This document shows positions 9,499-17,401 of a stretch of DNA of 64,000 nucleotides, piece by piece. Each line of letters opens with the position of its first letter. Positions within the stretch are counted from its first letter, which is position 1. The notes under the pieces are model-generated. The model was not told the DNA's origin and did not search any database. It saw only the letters and a list, made by a program, of their open reading frames with translations. The stretch comes from CAZAYP01 sp964489425 [NCBI: uncultured Verrucomicrobiota bacterium] (GTDB lineage: Bacteria; Verrucomicrobiota; Kiritimatiellia; RZYC01): NCBI GenBank assembly GCA_964489425.1, contig CAZAYP010000015.1, positions 1 through 64,000 of the forward strand. Reading direction: 5' to 3'. A program made the translations under genes and the position numbers.

Positions 9499-9585
9499 TG
9501 CCCTTGGCGGGGCGCGGTAGCACAATCAGTATTACATTATTATCTGCAGTTTATGAGTGGTTGAACAGGCGGGGGGAGACGTACG

Positions 9586-11325
9586 ATGATTTTCATTTCG
9601 CGTTCCGCGGCGGCTGGGTTGGCCATGGTGCTGCTGGTTTGTTCCGCCGGGGCCCAGACGGAGGAGTCGACGCTGGCAACCTCGAATCTGCAAAGCAGCG
9701 TCGAGTCGCTGGATGCCCTGCTCAAGACCATTGCCAGCAAGGAGGCGGACATTGCGGCCACCCGCCAGAAACTGCAGGAAGCCAAGGACGAGGTGGCGCG
9801 TAACGCCTTGTTGGAGGAATTGAGGACTCTCAACGAGCAGGAAGCGCAATTACAGGATCAGTTTGAGCGCTTCGCGGTCGCGGTGGACACCAGCGAATTC
9901 TCCGGCGAACCGCTCAAGATCTTCAATTGGCAGGAAGAGTTGACCGCCTTGATCCGGCCCATCCTGGCGGAATTCAAAAGCGCCACCGCCGAAACGCGCG
10001 CGATGGGCGAGATCCGCAGCCAGATCGATGCGCTGGCCAAGTTGCACGGCACCGCCGAAAAGGGCGTGGAGAACCTCGAGCGGCTGCTCGGCGCCCAGCC
10101 CTCGCCCCTGCTGCAGGCGAGCTTGCAGAACCAGTTGGCGGTTTGGTCGCAGCGCCGCGACGACGCCTATAACCAGATGCGCGCCCTGCAAATCCAGCTC
10201 GACAACAAGCTGGCCGCGCGCAAATCGGTGCTGGATTCGACCACCCATTATGCGCAGGTCTTCTTTCGCACCCGGGGCCTCAACCTGTTCATGGGCATCC
10301 TGGCTTTTGTGCTGGTGTTTTTCGGGGTCCGTTACGCCTATGCCGCGTACCGGAAGGTGCGCCTGGCCGGCCGGCGGCTGACATTCGCCACCCGCCTGGG
10401 CGCCTTGATCTTTCATTTCCTGAGCATGGCGGGCGGCATCATGGCGATGCTGCTGGTTTTCAACATGGTCGGCGATTGGTTCCTCCTGGGCATCGTCGTG
10501 ATTCTCCTGCTGGGCGTGGCCTGGGCGGGCATCAAAACGCTCCCGCAAAATATCGAGACCATCAAGCTGGTCCTGAACGTCGGCGCAGTCAAGGAGCAGG
10601 AGCGGATTCTTTACGATGGCTTGCCCTGGCTGGTCGAAGCGCTGGGCTTCAACGCCCGGTTGGTCAATCCGCTGCTGGATGGCGGCGTCCAGATTCTGCC
10701 CGTGGTGGCGCTGGTGGGCTTGCATTCGCGCCCCAGCGGCAAGGCGGAAACCTGGTTCCCCTGCCGCGAAGGCGACTGGGTCGAATTGAGCGACGGGCGC
10801 TGGGGCCAGGTGGCGTCGCAGACCCCCAGTGCCGTGCGCTTGCTGGTCGAGGGGGGCGCTTCCGTGGTTTATCCGACGGCCGCGTTCCTTGACATGCATC
10901 CCTGCCTGCTTTCGAATGGCTTCGTGGTGCGGGTGATCTTCGGCATCGATTACAAGCACCAGGCCCAGTGTACCAGGGAGATCCCCGACCTGATGCAGGC
11001 CCGCCTGGCCCGGGACCTGCCCGCACTGGTAGGCGAAGGAAACTTGGCGAGTGTGACCGTGGAACTGAAAACGGCCGGGCCCTCCTCCCTTGACTTGGTC
11101 GCCAAGGTCATGACCAAGGGCGGCGCCGCGCCTTATTATCGCCGGCTGGAAAACGTCATCAACCGCATCCTGGTCGAGGCTTGCACGGAGCACGGCTGGG
11201 ATATTCCGTTCCCGCAAGTTACCGTCCACCGGGCCGACGCACCTGATCCGGGCGGAGTTACAAGGGAAAAAGGGTCGGTCCGCAAGGAAAATGGGTCGGC
11301 GCAAGGAAAAGGGGTCGCCCATTAG
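9586..11325 (+). CDS. MscS-like mechanosensitive ion channel with N-terminal periplasmic coiled coil
   Basis: The 579-residue protein has a signal peptide (cleavage near CSAGAQ) and then a periplasmic helical/coiled-coil region of about 190 residues. Three or four hydrophobic segments follow (FMGILAFVLVFFGVRYAYA, FHFLSMAGGIMAMLLVF, WFLLGIVVILLLGVAWAGI). A beta domain with the MscS-like core EGDWVELSDGRWGQV comes next, and then a C-terminal alpha/beta region. The overall order resembles the large MscS relatives (MscK/YbdG-like), which release osmolytes on hypo-osmotic shock. The pore helix is not textbook Gly/Ala-rich, so transport activity is inferred. GGGGGAG seven bases before ATG 9586 supports the start. 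The last 20 or so codons are encoded by a three-copy gggtcg repeat and look like recently acquired sequence. Confidence 0.68.
   Translation: MIFISRSAAAGLAMVLLVCSAGAQTEESTLATSNLQSSVESLDALLKTIASKEADIAATRQKLQEAKDEVARNALLEELRTLNEQEAQLQDQFERFAVAVDTSEFSGEPLKIFNWQEELTALIRPILAEFKSATAETRAMGEIRSQIDALAKLHGTAEKGVENLERLLGAQPSPLLQASLQNQLAVWSQRRDDAYNQMRALQIQLDNKLAARKSVLDSTTHYAQVFFRTRGLNLFMGILAFVLVFFGVRYAYAAYRKVRLAGRRLTFATRLGALIFHFLSMAGGIMAMLLVFNMVGDWFLLGIVVILLLGVAWAGIKTLPQNIETIKLVLNVGAVKEQERILYDGLPWLVEALGFNARLVNPLLDGGVQILPVVALVGLHSRPSGKAETWFPCREGDWVELSDGRWGQVASQTPSAVRLLVEGGASVVYPTAAFLDMHPCLLSNGFVVRVIFGIDYKHQAQCTREIPDLMQARLARDLPALVGEGNLASVTVELKTAGPSSLDLVAKVMTKGGAAPYYRRLENVINRILVEACTEHGWDIPFPQVTVHRADAPDPGGVTREKGSVRKENGSAQGKGVAH
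11261..11317 (+). repeat. Three tandem copies of a ~20-bp CAAGGAAAA(N)GGGTCG unit
   Basis: The units CAAGGGAAAAAGGGTCGG (11261-11278), CAAGGAAAATGGGTCGG (11283-11299) and CAAGGAAAAGGGGTCG (11302-11317) follow each other at a 19-22 base period. They encode the Gly/Lys/Ser-rich end of the MscS-like protein. A related GGAAGGGGTCGG stands near 33410. The unit resembles terminal motifs of REP/RAYT-type elements, which is an inference. Confidence 0.65.
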
Positions 11326-11367
11326 AGGTTCCGGTCAAACATAAAAAGCCCCTTTGCGCCGTTTCTA

Positions 11368-11414
11368 GCCAATCAGGCGATTGGCGTTCCCGGGAACGCC
11401 GAGCGTCCGCTCGG
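11368..11414. repeat. Three consecutive palindromes (possible terminator or REP-like element)
   Basis: Three inverted repeats touch or overlap each other: GCCAATC-AGGC-GATTGGC (11368-11385), the perfect 18-base palindrome GGCGTTCCCGGGAACGCC (11383-11400), and CCGAGCG-TC-CGCTCGG (11399-11414). They lie 43 bases after the MscS-like stop codon. No T-run follows, so factor-independent termination is uncertain. A repetitive palindromic element is an alternative. Confidence 0.6.
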
Positions 11415-11465
11415 CAACTGCCCTCCCTGCGTCACTGCGGCGTTACTGAAGGCCGTGGATAAAGT

Positions 11466-11493
11466 TTGTCCCGCGCTGGCGGCCGGCTATACT
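11466..11493 (+). promoter_or_regulatory. Candidate sigma70-type promoter upstream of the serpin
   Basis: TTGTCC (11466-11471), a 16-base spacer and TATACT (11488-11493) form a reasonable -35/-10 pair about 150 bases upstream of the serpin start, immediately before a 25-codon open frame. There is no experimental support. Confidence 0.4.
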
Positions 11494-11495
11494 CC

Positions 11496-11573
11496 ATGAA
11501 GAAGATTATGCGTGATGAATGGGGAGTTGAATATTTTGGCGGGGCGCCAGCGCAAGCGGTCGTGAAGGATTAG
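11496..11573 (+). CDS. Possible 25-residue leader peptide ORF
   Basis: This short ATG-to-TAG frame starts two bases after the TATACT box and ends 69 bases before the serpin start. It begins MKKIMRDEW and contains YFGGAPAQ. It could be a leader peptide or chance. No ribosome-binding site is visible because the frame begins almost at the predicted transcript start. Confidence 0.2.
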   Translation: MKKIMRDEWGVEYFGGAPAQAVVKD

Positions 11574-11642
11574 CGGCGCCACCTTCTGGCGGCCCCTTCC
11601 GGTCTGTGAGCCGGGCAACCCAGGCAAAGCTGAGGACATGGC

Positions 11643-12869
11643 ATGAGTCTACTCTTGAGCGCGCAACGGCGACGGCGGACGATCCCCTGGCTGGCGGTTC
11701 TCTGGTATTTGCTGCCGGTCGCCGTAGCCGTGACGGCGGGCGCCAACCCCAACGCCATCGCTGAAGACAACACCGCGTTTGCGCTGGATTTGTTCCAACA
11801 GCTCAAAGCGGACAAGGGCAACCTCTTTTTCTCACCCTATAGTATCTCGGTGGCGCTGGCGATGACGTACGGCGGCGCGCGGGGCCATACAGCCGCTGAG
11901 ATGGAAAAAGCCCTGCATTTTACGCTGGGCGCGCAGGGAACCCATCCGGCGTTTGCCGCGCTGAATGCGCGGCTGGCGGCGATTCAGCAACGCGGGAACG
12001 TGCAATTGTGCATCGCCAACTCGCTCTGGCCGCAAAAAGAGTACCCCTTTCTTCCGGGTTACGTCGCCTTGATGAAAAAATACTACGGTGTCGCCAGCAC
12101 CCCCGTGGACTATGCGCGCGCGGTTGAAGCCGCGCGTAAGCTGATCAATGGGTGGGTCGAAGATAAAACCCAACGCCGGATACAGAACCTTATCGGCCCG
12201 GGCATGCTGGACCCGTTGACGCGGCTGGTGCTGGTCAATGCCATCTATTTCAAGGGGAACTGGGCGTCCCAATTCAAGGCTGAACACACGCGGGACACCC
12301 CATTTTACGCGGCGCCGGACAAGCCCGTGACCGTGCGCATGATGGTGCAAACGCGCCAGTACAAATACGCCGAGATCGAGGATCTGCAGATCGTTGAATT
12401 ACCGTATGCCGGCAACGAGTTGGTGATGCGCGTGCTGTTGCCCGGCGCCAACACGCCGCTTTCCGCGGTCGAGGACCGACTGACTCCGGAGCGGCTGAAG
12501 CAGTGGCAAGACCGGCTCGTCACCAAGGAGGTCTGCGTGTGCCTGCCAAAGTTCAAGATCACCTGGGGCGCAGTTGCGCTGAACCAAGCGCTGCAGAACT
12601 TGGGTATGCGGGATGCGTTTAACCTCGCGGCGGATTTTTCGGGGATGGACGGCACCCACAACCTGTACCTCTCGCAGGTGCTGCACAAAGCGTTTGTGGA
12701 GGTGAACGAGGAAGGCACCGAGGCGGCCGCCGCCACCGCCATCACCATGCTCGAAAAGTCTGTCGCCCGGTCGATCGTGTTCCGCGCGGATCGGCCGTTC
12801 CTGTTTTTGATCCGCGAGCAGAAGACCGGCAGCATTCTCTTCATGGGCCGGGTGGCGGCGCCGCAGTAG
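11643..12869 (+). CDS. Secreted serpin (serine-protease inhibitor family)
   Basis: The 408-residue protein carries a basic N-terminus, a hydrophobic signal segment and then a complete serpin fold (NLFFSPYSISVALAMTYGGARG, LVLVNAIYFKGNW, ELVMRVLLPG, and the C-terminal DRPFLFLIREQKTGSILFMGR). The hinge EEGTEAAAATA is the small-residue type needed for loop insertion, so it should be an active suicide inhibitor. Counting from the P15 Gly (about residue 358), the scissile bond falls at Lys372-Ser373, which predicts a trypsin-like target. Bacterial serpins are sporadic and are thought to protect the cell against its own or competitors' proteases. GAGG seven bases before ATG 11643 supports the start. 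It is a lone gene, with no neighbouring protease. Confidence 0.93.
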   Translation: MSLLLSAQRRRRTIPWLAVLWYLLPVAVAVTAGANPNAIAEDNTAFALDLFQQLKADKGNLFFSPYSISVALAMTYGGARGHTAAEMEKALHFTLGAQGTHPAFAALNARLAAIQQRGNVQLCIANSLWPQKEYPFLPGYVALMKKYYGVASTPVDYARAVEAARKLINGWVEDKTQRRIQNLIGPGMLDPLTRLVLVNAIYFKGNWASQFKAEHTRDTPFYAAPDKPVTVRMMVQTRQYKYAEIEDLQIVELPYAGNELVMRVLLPGANTPLSAVEDRLTPERLKQWQDRLVTKEVCVCLPKFKITWGAVALNQALQNLGMRDAFNLAADFSGMDGTHNLYLSQVLHKAFVEVNEEGTEAAAATAITMLEKSVARSIVFRADRPFLFLIREQKTGSILFMGRVAAPQ

Positions 12870-13074
12870 GTGCTGCCCTGGTTCCGCTGCCTGTTAAGCA
12901 GTAATTCTCCGCGAACCATTGCGGCGCAGCTCGGTGGCAGAAAAACAGATGGTCGTCATGGCCGTGGAATCGCTCGTGGACACAGGCCCTCGGCCATGAC
13001 AGGCGCAAGGCCGCTGGCCCAGTTGTTGCAGCGATCCTGACGGTAGTCGGGTAAGACCCGCGGCAGTTTTTCCC

Positions 13075-14400
13075 TCAGGGAAAGCCGGGGTTGTGGGCGT
13101 TCAGGAAGTCCAGCAGGCGTTGTTGGATCTCGGCCCAGTCCGGCCCAAGGAAATAGAGGTGGCCGCCGCCGTAAAAAAAGAAATTGGTCTTCGGCCCGCT
13201 GACGCGGCCGTAAACGTTCGTGGCGTTTGCAAAGGGCACGTCGCCGTCGTAGTAACTGTGCGTGACCAGCACCGGGTTGGTGATGTTTTCCAGCGGATAA
13301 TCCGGCAGATAGGCCATGATGCCGACATCGTTGATGGTGCCCGCATAGCGCCGGCTGATCGGGGTGACGCCACGGGTGAACTGGAGCAGGCGGGCAACGC
13401 TGGCCGGATCGGCGGCCAGCCGGCAGGCCAGTTCCCGCCGGTACGCGTCGTTTGACTGCACCACCAGCTTGAACCACTGGAACATGGTTTCTTCCGGGTA
13501 GCGTTCGGTTCCCAGGTTCAGCTTCCAGGACTTGGGATCCTGGTCGCTGTCCGGAACCAGCAAGGGGATCACGAAATTGTTGGTCGCCGCCAGGTCGGCC
13601 ACGTAGGGCAGCGAAACGGCGTCCATCATGACCAGGCCGGCGGTCCGGTCCGGGTGCCGCAGCGCGAACTGCAGCGCGGTGGGGCCGCCGGCGGACGTGC
13701 CGCAGATGAAAACGCGGTTGGTGACTCCGAGCGCATCGAGCAGCCCGCTCATCATGTCCGCGGCCAGTTCAAAGGAGTCGTTGGTCCCCGGCAGGAGCGG
13801 GGTCCGCAAGAAGCCCGGACGCGAGGGGCAGAGGACCGAAAACCCGGACTGGGCGATGGCGGCCAGGAAGTAGATGTTGTCGTAACCCATCAAGCCGCCA
13901 TGCGACAACAGGAGCATGGGACCGGCACCCATGCGGGCGTACTCGACCGGGCCGAACCCGGGAACATTGGTCACCAGGGAGCCCAGTTCCAGGGTGGCGA
14001 GGCGGTTGGTGAGCCACGCGTTGAACCCGGCCAGCCGGGTCAGGGCGTCCCACCAGCCGGGCCCCTGCAACTCCGCGCGGAGTTGAGACATCAAGGTTTC
14101 CTGGACGGCCGCGCAGTTGTCGTAATAGTCCGTGGCGCTGTTGACGCGGTAGAAAACAGGCACCTGGATTTCCGTCAGCATGGACGTGCTGACGATGCCT
14201 TGCTGGTTAATCCAGCCGGCATGCCATTCGCCGGACTGGAGATCGGCGCACCATTCGACGGTGTTCCAGATGCCGGTGCCGGCTTCAAAACGGATCCGCC
14301 CGTTGTCGATTTCGGAAATTCGGGCGGCGCCCGCGACCATCCCGCCCGCAAGGATCCATAACGTGAAGAAAATCAGCCTCCGGTTGTCATGCGTTATCAT
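13075..14400 (-). CDS. Exported alpha/beta-hydrolase with N-terminal 'FYRV' module
   Basis: The 441-residue protein has a signal peptide (LIFFTLWILAGGMVAGAA). A module of about 60 residues ending in VPVFYRV follows, and it resembles the C-terminal ends of several other large proteins in this region. The hydrolase domain follows: oxyanion/His-Gly region LLLSHGGLMG, nucleophile elbow CGTSAGG (Ser near residue 236), acid in YYDGDVPF (near 385-387) and His in GGGHLYF (near 413). The triad is therefore complete. The substrate is unknown; an esterase or lipase-like role outside the inner membrane is the safest reading. ATG 14400 follows an AGG ribosome site. It lies 51 bases downstream of the propeller gene on the same strand and may share its message. 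Confidence 0.8.
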   Translation of the reverse strand: MITHDNRRLIFFTLWILAGGMVAGAARISEIDNGRIRFEAGTGIWNTVEWCADLQSGEWHAGWINQQGIVSTSMLTEIQVPVFYRVNSATDYYDNCAAVQETLMSQLRAELQGPGWWDALTRLAGFNAWLTNRLATLELGSLVTNVPGFGPVEYARMGAGPMLLLSHGGLMGYDNIYFLAAIAQSGFSVLCPSRPGFLRTPLLPGTNDSFELAADMMSGLLDALGVTNRVFICGTSAGGPTALQFALRHPDRTAGLVMMDAVSLPYVADLAATNNFVIPLLVPDSDQDPKSWKLNLGTERYPEETMFQWFKLVVQSNDAYRRELACRLAADPASVARLLQFTRGVTPISRRYAGTINDVGIMAYLPDYPLENITNPVLVTHSYYDGDVPFANATNVYGRVSGPKTNFFFYGGGHLYFLGPDWAEIQQRLLDFLNAHNPGFP

Positions 14401-14451
14401 TGCAACCTGTGCCTCGCTTGTAGTTTATCTCGGGTCGGTTTCTGCCGCCCT

Positions 14452-17157
14452 TCACGGCAGCAGCAGCAGCAGCCACGCGGGAGCGGGGCTCTTCAGCAGG
14501 ACGTAGGCGAAGCAGGCCGAAACTTTGGAACCGGCGGTGCTGAAGGCGCCTCCGGCGTAAAGGGTCCGCCCGCCAGAAGCCAGGAGGAGGGCGTTGACCG
14601 CGTTGTCCGTCCCCGACCCCATGGCCGACCAGCGGCTGCCATCCCACTGCGCGATATAATTGACGGCCTGCCCGCCCGCGTTGGTGAAGGTGCCGCCGGC
14701 ATACACCCCGCCGAGCTCGCTGACCGCCAGCGCATTGACCCAGCCGTTCAGGCCGGTACCGAGCGCGGACCAGGCGCTGCCGTTCCATTTGGCCACGCTT
14801 TTTGTCCCGACCGCCCCGGCGTTGGTGAAGACGCCGCCGACGTACAGGTTGCCGGCCTTGTCCGTGGCCAGGGCGTTGACCCAAATCCCGACGCCGGAAC
14901 CCAACGCTGACCAGCCATTCCGGTTCCACCGGGCCACACGGTTGGCGGTGTGTCCGCCGGCATTGGTGAAAAAGCCGCCGGCATACAGGTTGCCGGCCTG
15001 GTCCATGGCCAGCGCCGTGACTACGGCGTCCATGCCGGAACCGAGGTTGGTCCAGTTTTGGCCGTTCCACTTGGCGATGTACTTGGCGCTGATGCCGCTG
15101 GCCTTGGTGAAATTGCCGCCGGCGTAGAGATTCCCGCTGCCATCCGCGACGAGGGCGTAAACCTGGGCGTTCAGGCCGGCGGCCAGGGGATCCCAGTAGA
15201 AGGTGACCGGGTTATATTGCGCCACGTTGGTGGCCGGCCTGAAGTAGGTGTCCGGGAAACTGCCGGCGGCGTACACGTGGTTGGAATCCGGCGCAGCCAG
15301 CGCGTAAACGGTCCCGTTCACGCCAAAGCCCATCTGCGACCAACTCCGGCCGTTCCACTTGGCCACGTGCGGCGCCTGCGCCGCGCCAGCCTGGGTGAAG
15401 TCGCCGCCGGCGTACAGATTGCCGGCCCCGTCCGCGGCCAGGGCCCGGATCGCGCCGTTCATCCCCGCGCCCAGGTTGAGCCAGGCGCCGTTCCACTTGG
15501 CAATACAGACGGAGGGCAGGCCACCCGCGGTGTTGAACGTCCCGCCGGCCCACAGGTTGCCCGCGCCGTCGCAGGCCAGGGTTCTGACCTCGTTGTTCAT
15601 CCCGCTGTCCAGCGGCGTCCAGGACATGCCGTTCCAGCTCGCGATCCGGTTGACGGTTTGGGTTCCGGATGTGGTGAACGCCCCGCCGGCGAACAGGTTG
15701 CCGGCCGCGTCCACCGCCAGGGCTTCCACCCCGTAGAACGCGGCAAAGTCGAACCCGGCTCCCATGGCCCACCAGTTGGTTCCGTCCCAGCGGGCCACCC
15801 TGGCGGCCGGGGTGGCTCCCGCGGTGGTGAACTTGCCGCCGACATACAGGTTGCCCTTGCTGTCGGTCGCCAGGGCGTTGACATCGGCGTCGAGGCCCAG
15901 TCCAAGGGGCGTCCAGTTGGCGCCGTCCCACTTGGCGATCCGGTGGGCCGCCAAGTCGCCGGCGGTTATGAAAGCGCCGCCCGCGTACAAGTTGCCCGCG
16001 TTGTCGAAGGCCAGGGCATACACGACGCTGTTCATGCCCGCGCCCAGGGCCGACCAGCCGCTGCCGTTCCACCGCGCAATGGCCATGGTCGTGTGGCCGC
16101 CGATGTTGGTGAAGGCGCCGCCGACATACAGGTTGCCGCCCTTGTCCGCGGCCAGCGCCATCACGGCCGAAAAATCGCCCCCGACCGTTCCCTGGCCCAG
16201 CCCCGACCAGGCAACCCCGTTCCACTTGGCCACGTTCAAAGTCGACACGCTGCCGGCGGTGGTAAAGTTGCCGCCGGCATACAGGGTTCCTCCATCGTCC
16301 ACGGCCAGAGCGTACACCACCGGCAGGGACGCGCCGGTGATCCCGTCGCCCAGCGCCGACCAGCGATTCCCGTCCCACCTGGCGATCCGGTTGGCGGCCA
16401 CGCCGCCGATGCTCGTGAAATCGCCGCCCACGTAGATGGTGCTGGCACCGAAACTGACCATGGCGTAAACGTAGCTGTTGGCGCCGGGGGCACTTGTGCC
16501 CACGGCCTGCCAATCCGCGTCGCTGATCGTCGGGTCGATGCGCACGGGGTAACGGGCGCCGGCGTCGTCCACGATCAACGCCAGCCTGTTTACGGAGACC
16601 ACTTCCAGGTGCGCCGGCAGACCGTGTCCCTGCGCGTCGGTGGCGCTGACCCGGTTGTAGCTCAGGGCGCGGCTTGAGCCGGCGAGCGTGAGGCGCGCGC
16701 CGTCCGCGGCCGGCTCGGCGCGCGCACCGGCCACCGCCAGCCCGACGCACAACGCGCCCGCGCCGGCGGGGCGTTCGGGCACCACGAAGTCCTGGCGCAC
16801 GCCGTCCACGCTGACCGAGTACTCCTCGACCACGCCTGGCCGCACCCAGCGCGCCAGGCCGTCCGCCACTTCCACCCGGCCGTGCCCGGCCAGGTCCAGC
16901 TGCGGTCCGTCCGCGCGCCCGAGCGTAACGGCCAGAATGCTCAAGACCGGCTGGTCAGCGGTGGCGGGGTCGGCGGTGGAGACCAACCGAAGGCCTTCGG
17001 GGGTCGCTTCGCCGGAAAGTTGCTGGAATCCGCAGGTCAGTCGCGCGCCGCCGTTTGTGGCGGTGCGGGAAATGCCGGCATCCCGACCTGCGCCCGCGCC
17101 CGCGTCCCGGCTGGCCAGCGCCAGCGTCAATGCCACCACCAACCACGCTCTGTTCAT
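14452..17157 (-). CDS. Exported 14-repeat beta-propeller protein
   Basis: The 901-residue protein has a signal peptide and an N-terminal domain of about 200 residues ending in YPVRIDPTISDADW. Fourteen repeats of about 45 residues follow, each with the pattern V.ALA.D..GNLYAGG.FT.AG......IAKWNG..WS.LG.G. Fourteen units would fit two seven-bladed propellers. Such repeats are common in large surface or secreted proteins of environmental bacteria, and their ligands are unknown. The C-terminus is a short hydrophobic tail (PAPAWLLLLLP) encoded by a CTG trinucleotide run near 14457-14472, not a typical sorting signal. An AAGGAGGG ribosome site six bases before ATG 17157 fixes the start. Confidence 0.8.
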   Translation of the reverse strand: MNRAWLVVALTLALASRDAGAGAGRDAGISRTATNGGARLTCGFQQLSGEATPEGLRLVSTADPATADQPVLSILAVTLGRADGPQLDLAGHGRVEVADGLARWVRPGVVEEYSVSVDGVRQDFVVPERPAGAGALCVGLAVAGARAEPAADGARLTLAGSSRALSYNRVSATDAQGHGLPAHLEVVSVNRLALIVDDAGARYPVRIDPTISDADWQAVGTSAPGANSYVYAMVSFGASTIYVGGDFTSIGGVAANRIARWDGNRWSALGDGITGASLPVVYALAVDDGGTLYAGGNFTTAGSVSTLNVAKWNGVAWSGLGQGTVGGDFSAVMALAADKGGNLYVGGAFTNIGGHTTMAIARWNGSGWSALGAGMNSVVYALAFDNAGNLYAGGAFITAGDLAAHRIAKWDGANWTPLGLGLDADVNALATDSKGNLYVGGKFTTAGATPAARVARWDGTNWWAMGAGFDFAAFYGVEALAVDAAGNLFAGGAFTTSGTQTVNRIASWNGMSWTPLDSGMNNEVRTLACDGAGNLWAGGTFNTAGGLPSVCIAKWNGAWLNLGAGMNGAIRALAADGAGNLYAGGDFTQAGAAQAPHVAKWNGRSWSQMGFGVNGTVYALAAPDSNHVYAAGSFPDTYFRPATNVAQYNPVTFYWDPLAAGLNAQVYALVADGSGNLYAGGNFTKASGISAKYIAKWNGQNWTNLGSGMDAVVTALAMDQAGNLYAGGFFTNAGGHTANRVARWNRNGWSALGSGVGIWVNALATDKAGNLYVGGVFTNAGAVGTKSVAKWNGSAWSALGTGLNGWVNALAVSELGGVYAGGTFTNAGGQAVNYIAQWDGSRWSAMGSGTDNAVNALLLASGGRTLYAGGAFSTAGSKVSACFAYVLLKSPAPAWLLLLLP

Positions 17158-17401
17158 GGAAAGCCCTCCTTGATAGCCCCATGCAAGTTCGAGAACAAGG
17201 TCACACGTTAGGCTTCAGCAGCACCGGAGTCAAAAAAAATCAAACCCTGCACCACGCCTAGCCCGCATGTTTCACGGTTCAACCAGGCGCCGGTCAATGC
17301 TCCCTCCCTGCTCCACGGTGCGGCAGACGCCGCGCCGCGTGAATAAAGGGGAGAATAGGAAAACGCCTGAAGCCATTGAATGGGAGTGTGAAATATGCAA
17401 G

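Larger units (their letters stand above)
8777..9585. other. Gene-free interval with direct and inverted repeats
   Basis: No open frame here has a plausible start, ribosome site and protein-like composition. Two structures stand out. A 17-base direct repeat, CTGATCCAGAATCTGCT, occurs at 8925-8941 and 9482-9498 and brackets most of the interval. An imperfect inverted repeat of about 20 bases (GGGCGCATCTGGATTCGGTG at 9236-9255 and its near complement at 9442-9462) lies inside. It separates the MCP operon from the MscS-like gene, so it also contains their promoters. It could be a degenerated mobile element. Confidence 0.5.

Noticed and set aside
14452-14500. PEP-CTERM-type sorting tail on the propeller protein
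   Set aside because: The tail lacks the Pro-Glu-Pro motif and the basic end expected for such signals.
14452-17157. CRISPR-like regular repeat pattern
   Set aside because: The periodicity of about 135-140 bases comes from protein repeats of about 45 codons. Repeats are not identical and there are no spacers of CRISPR size.
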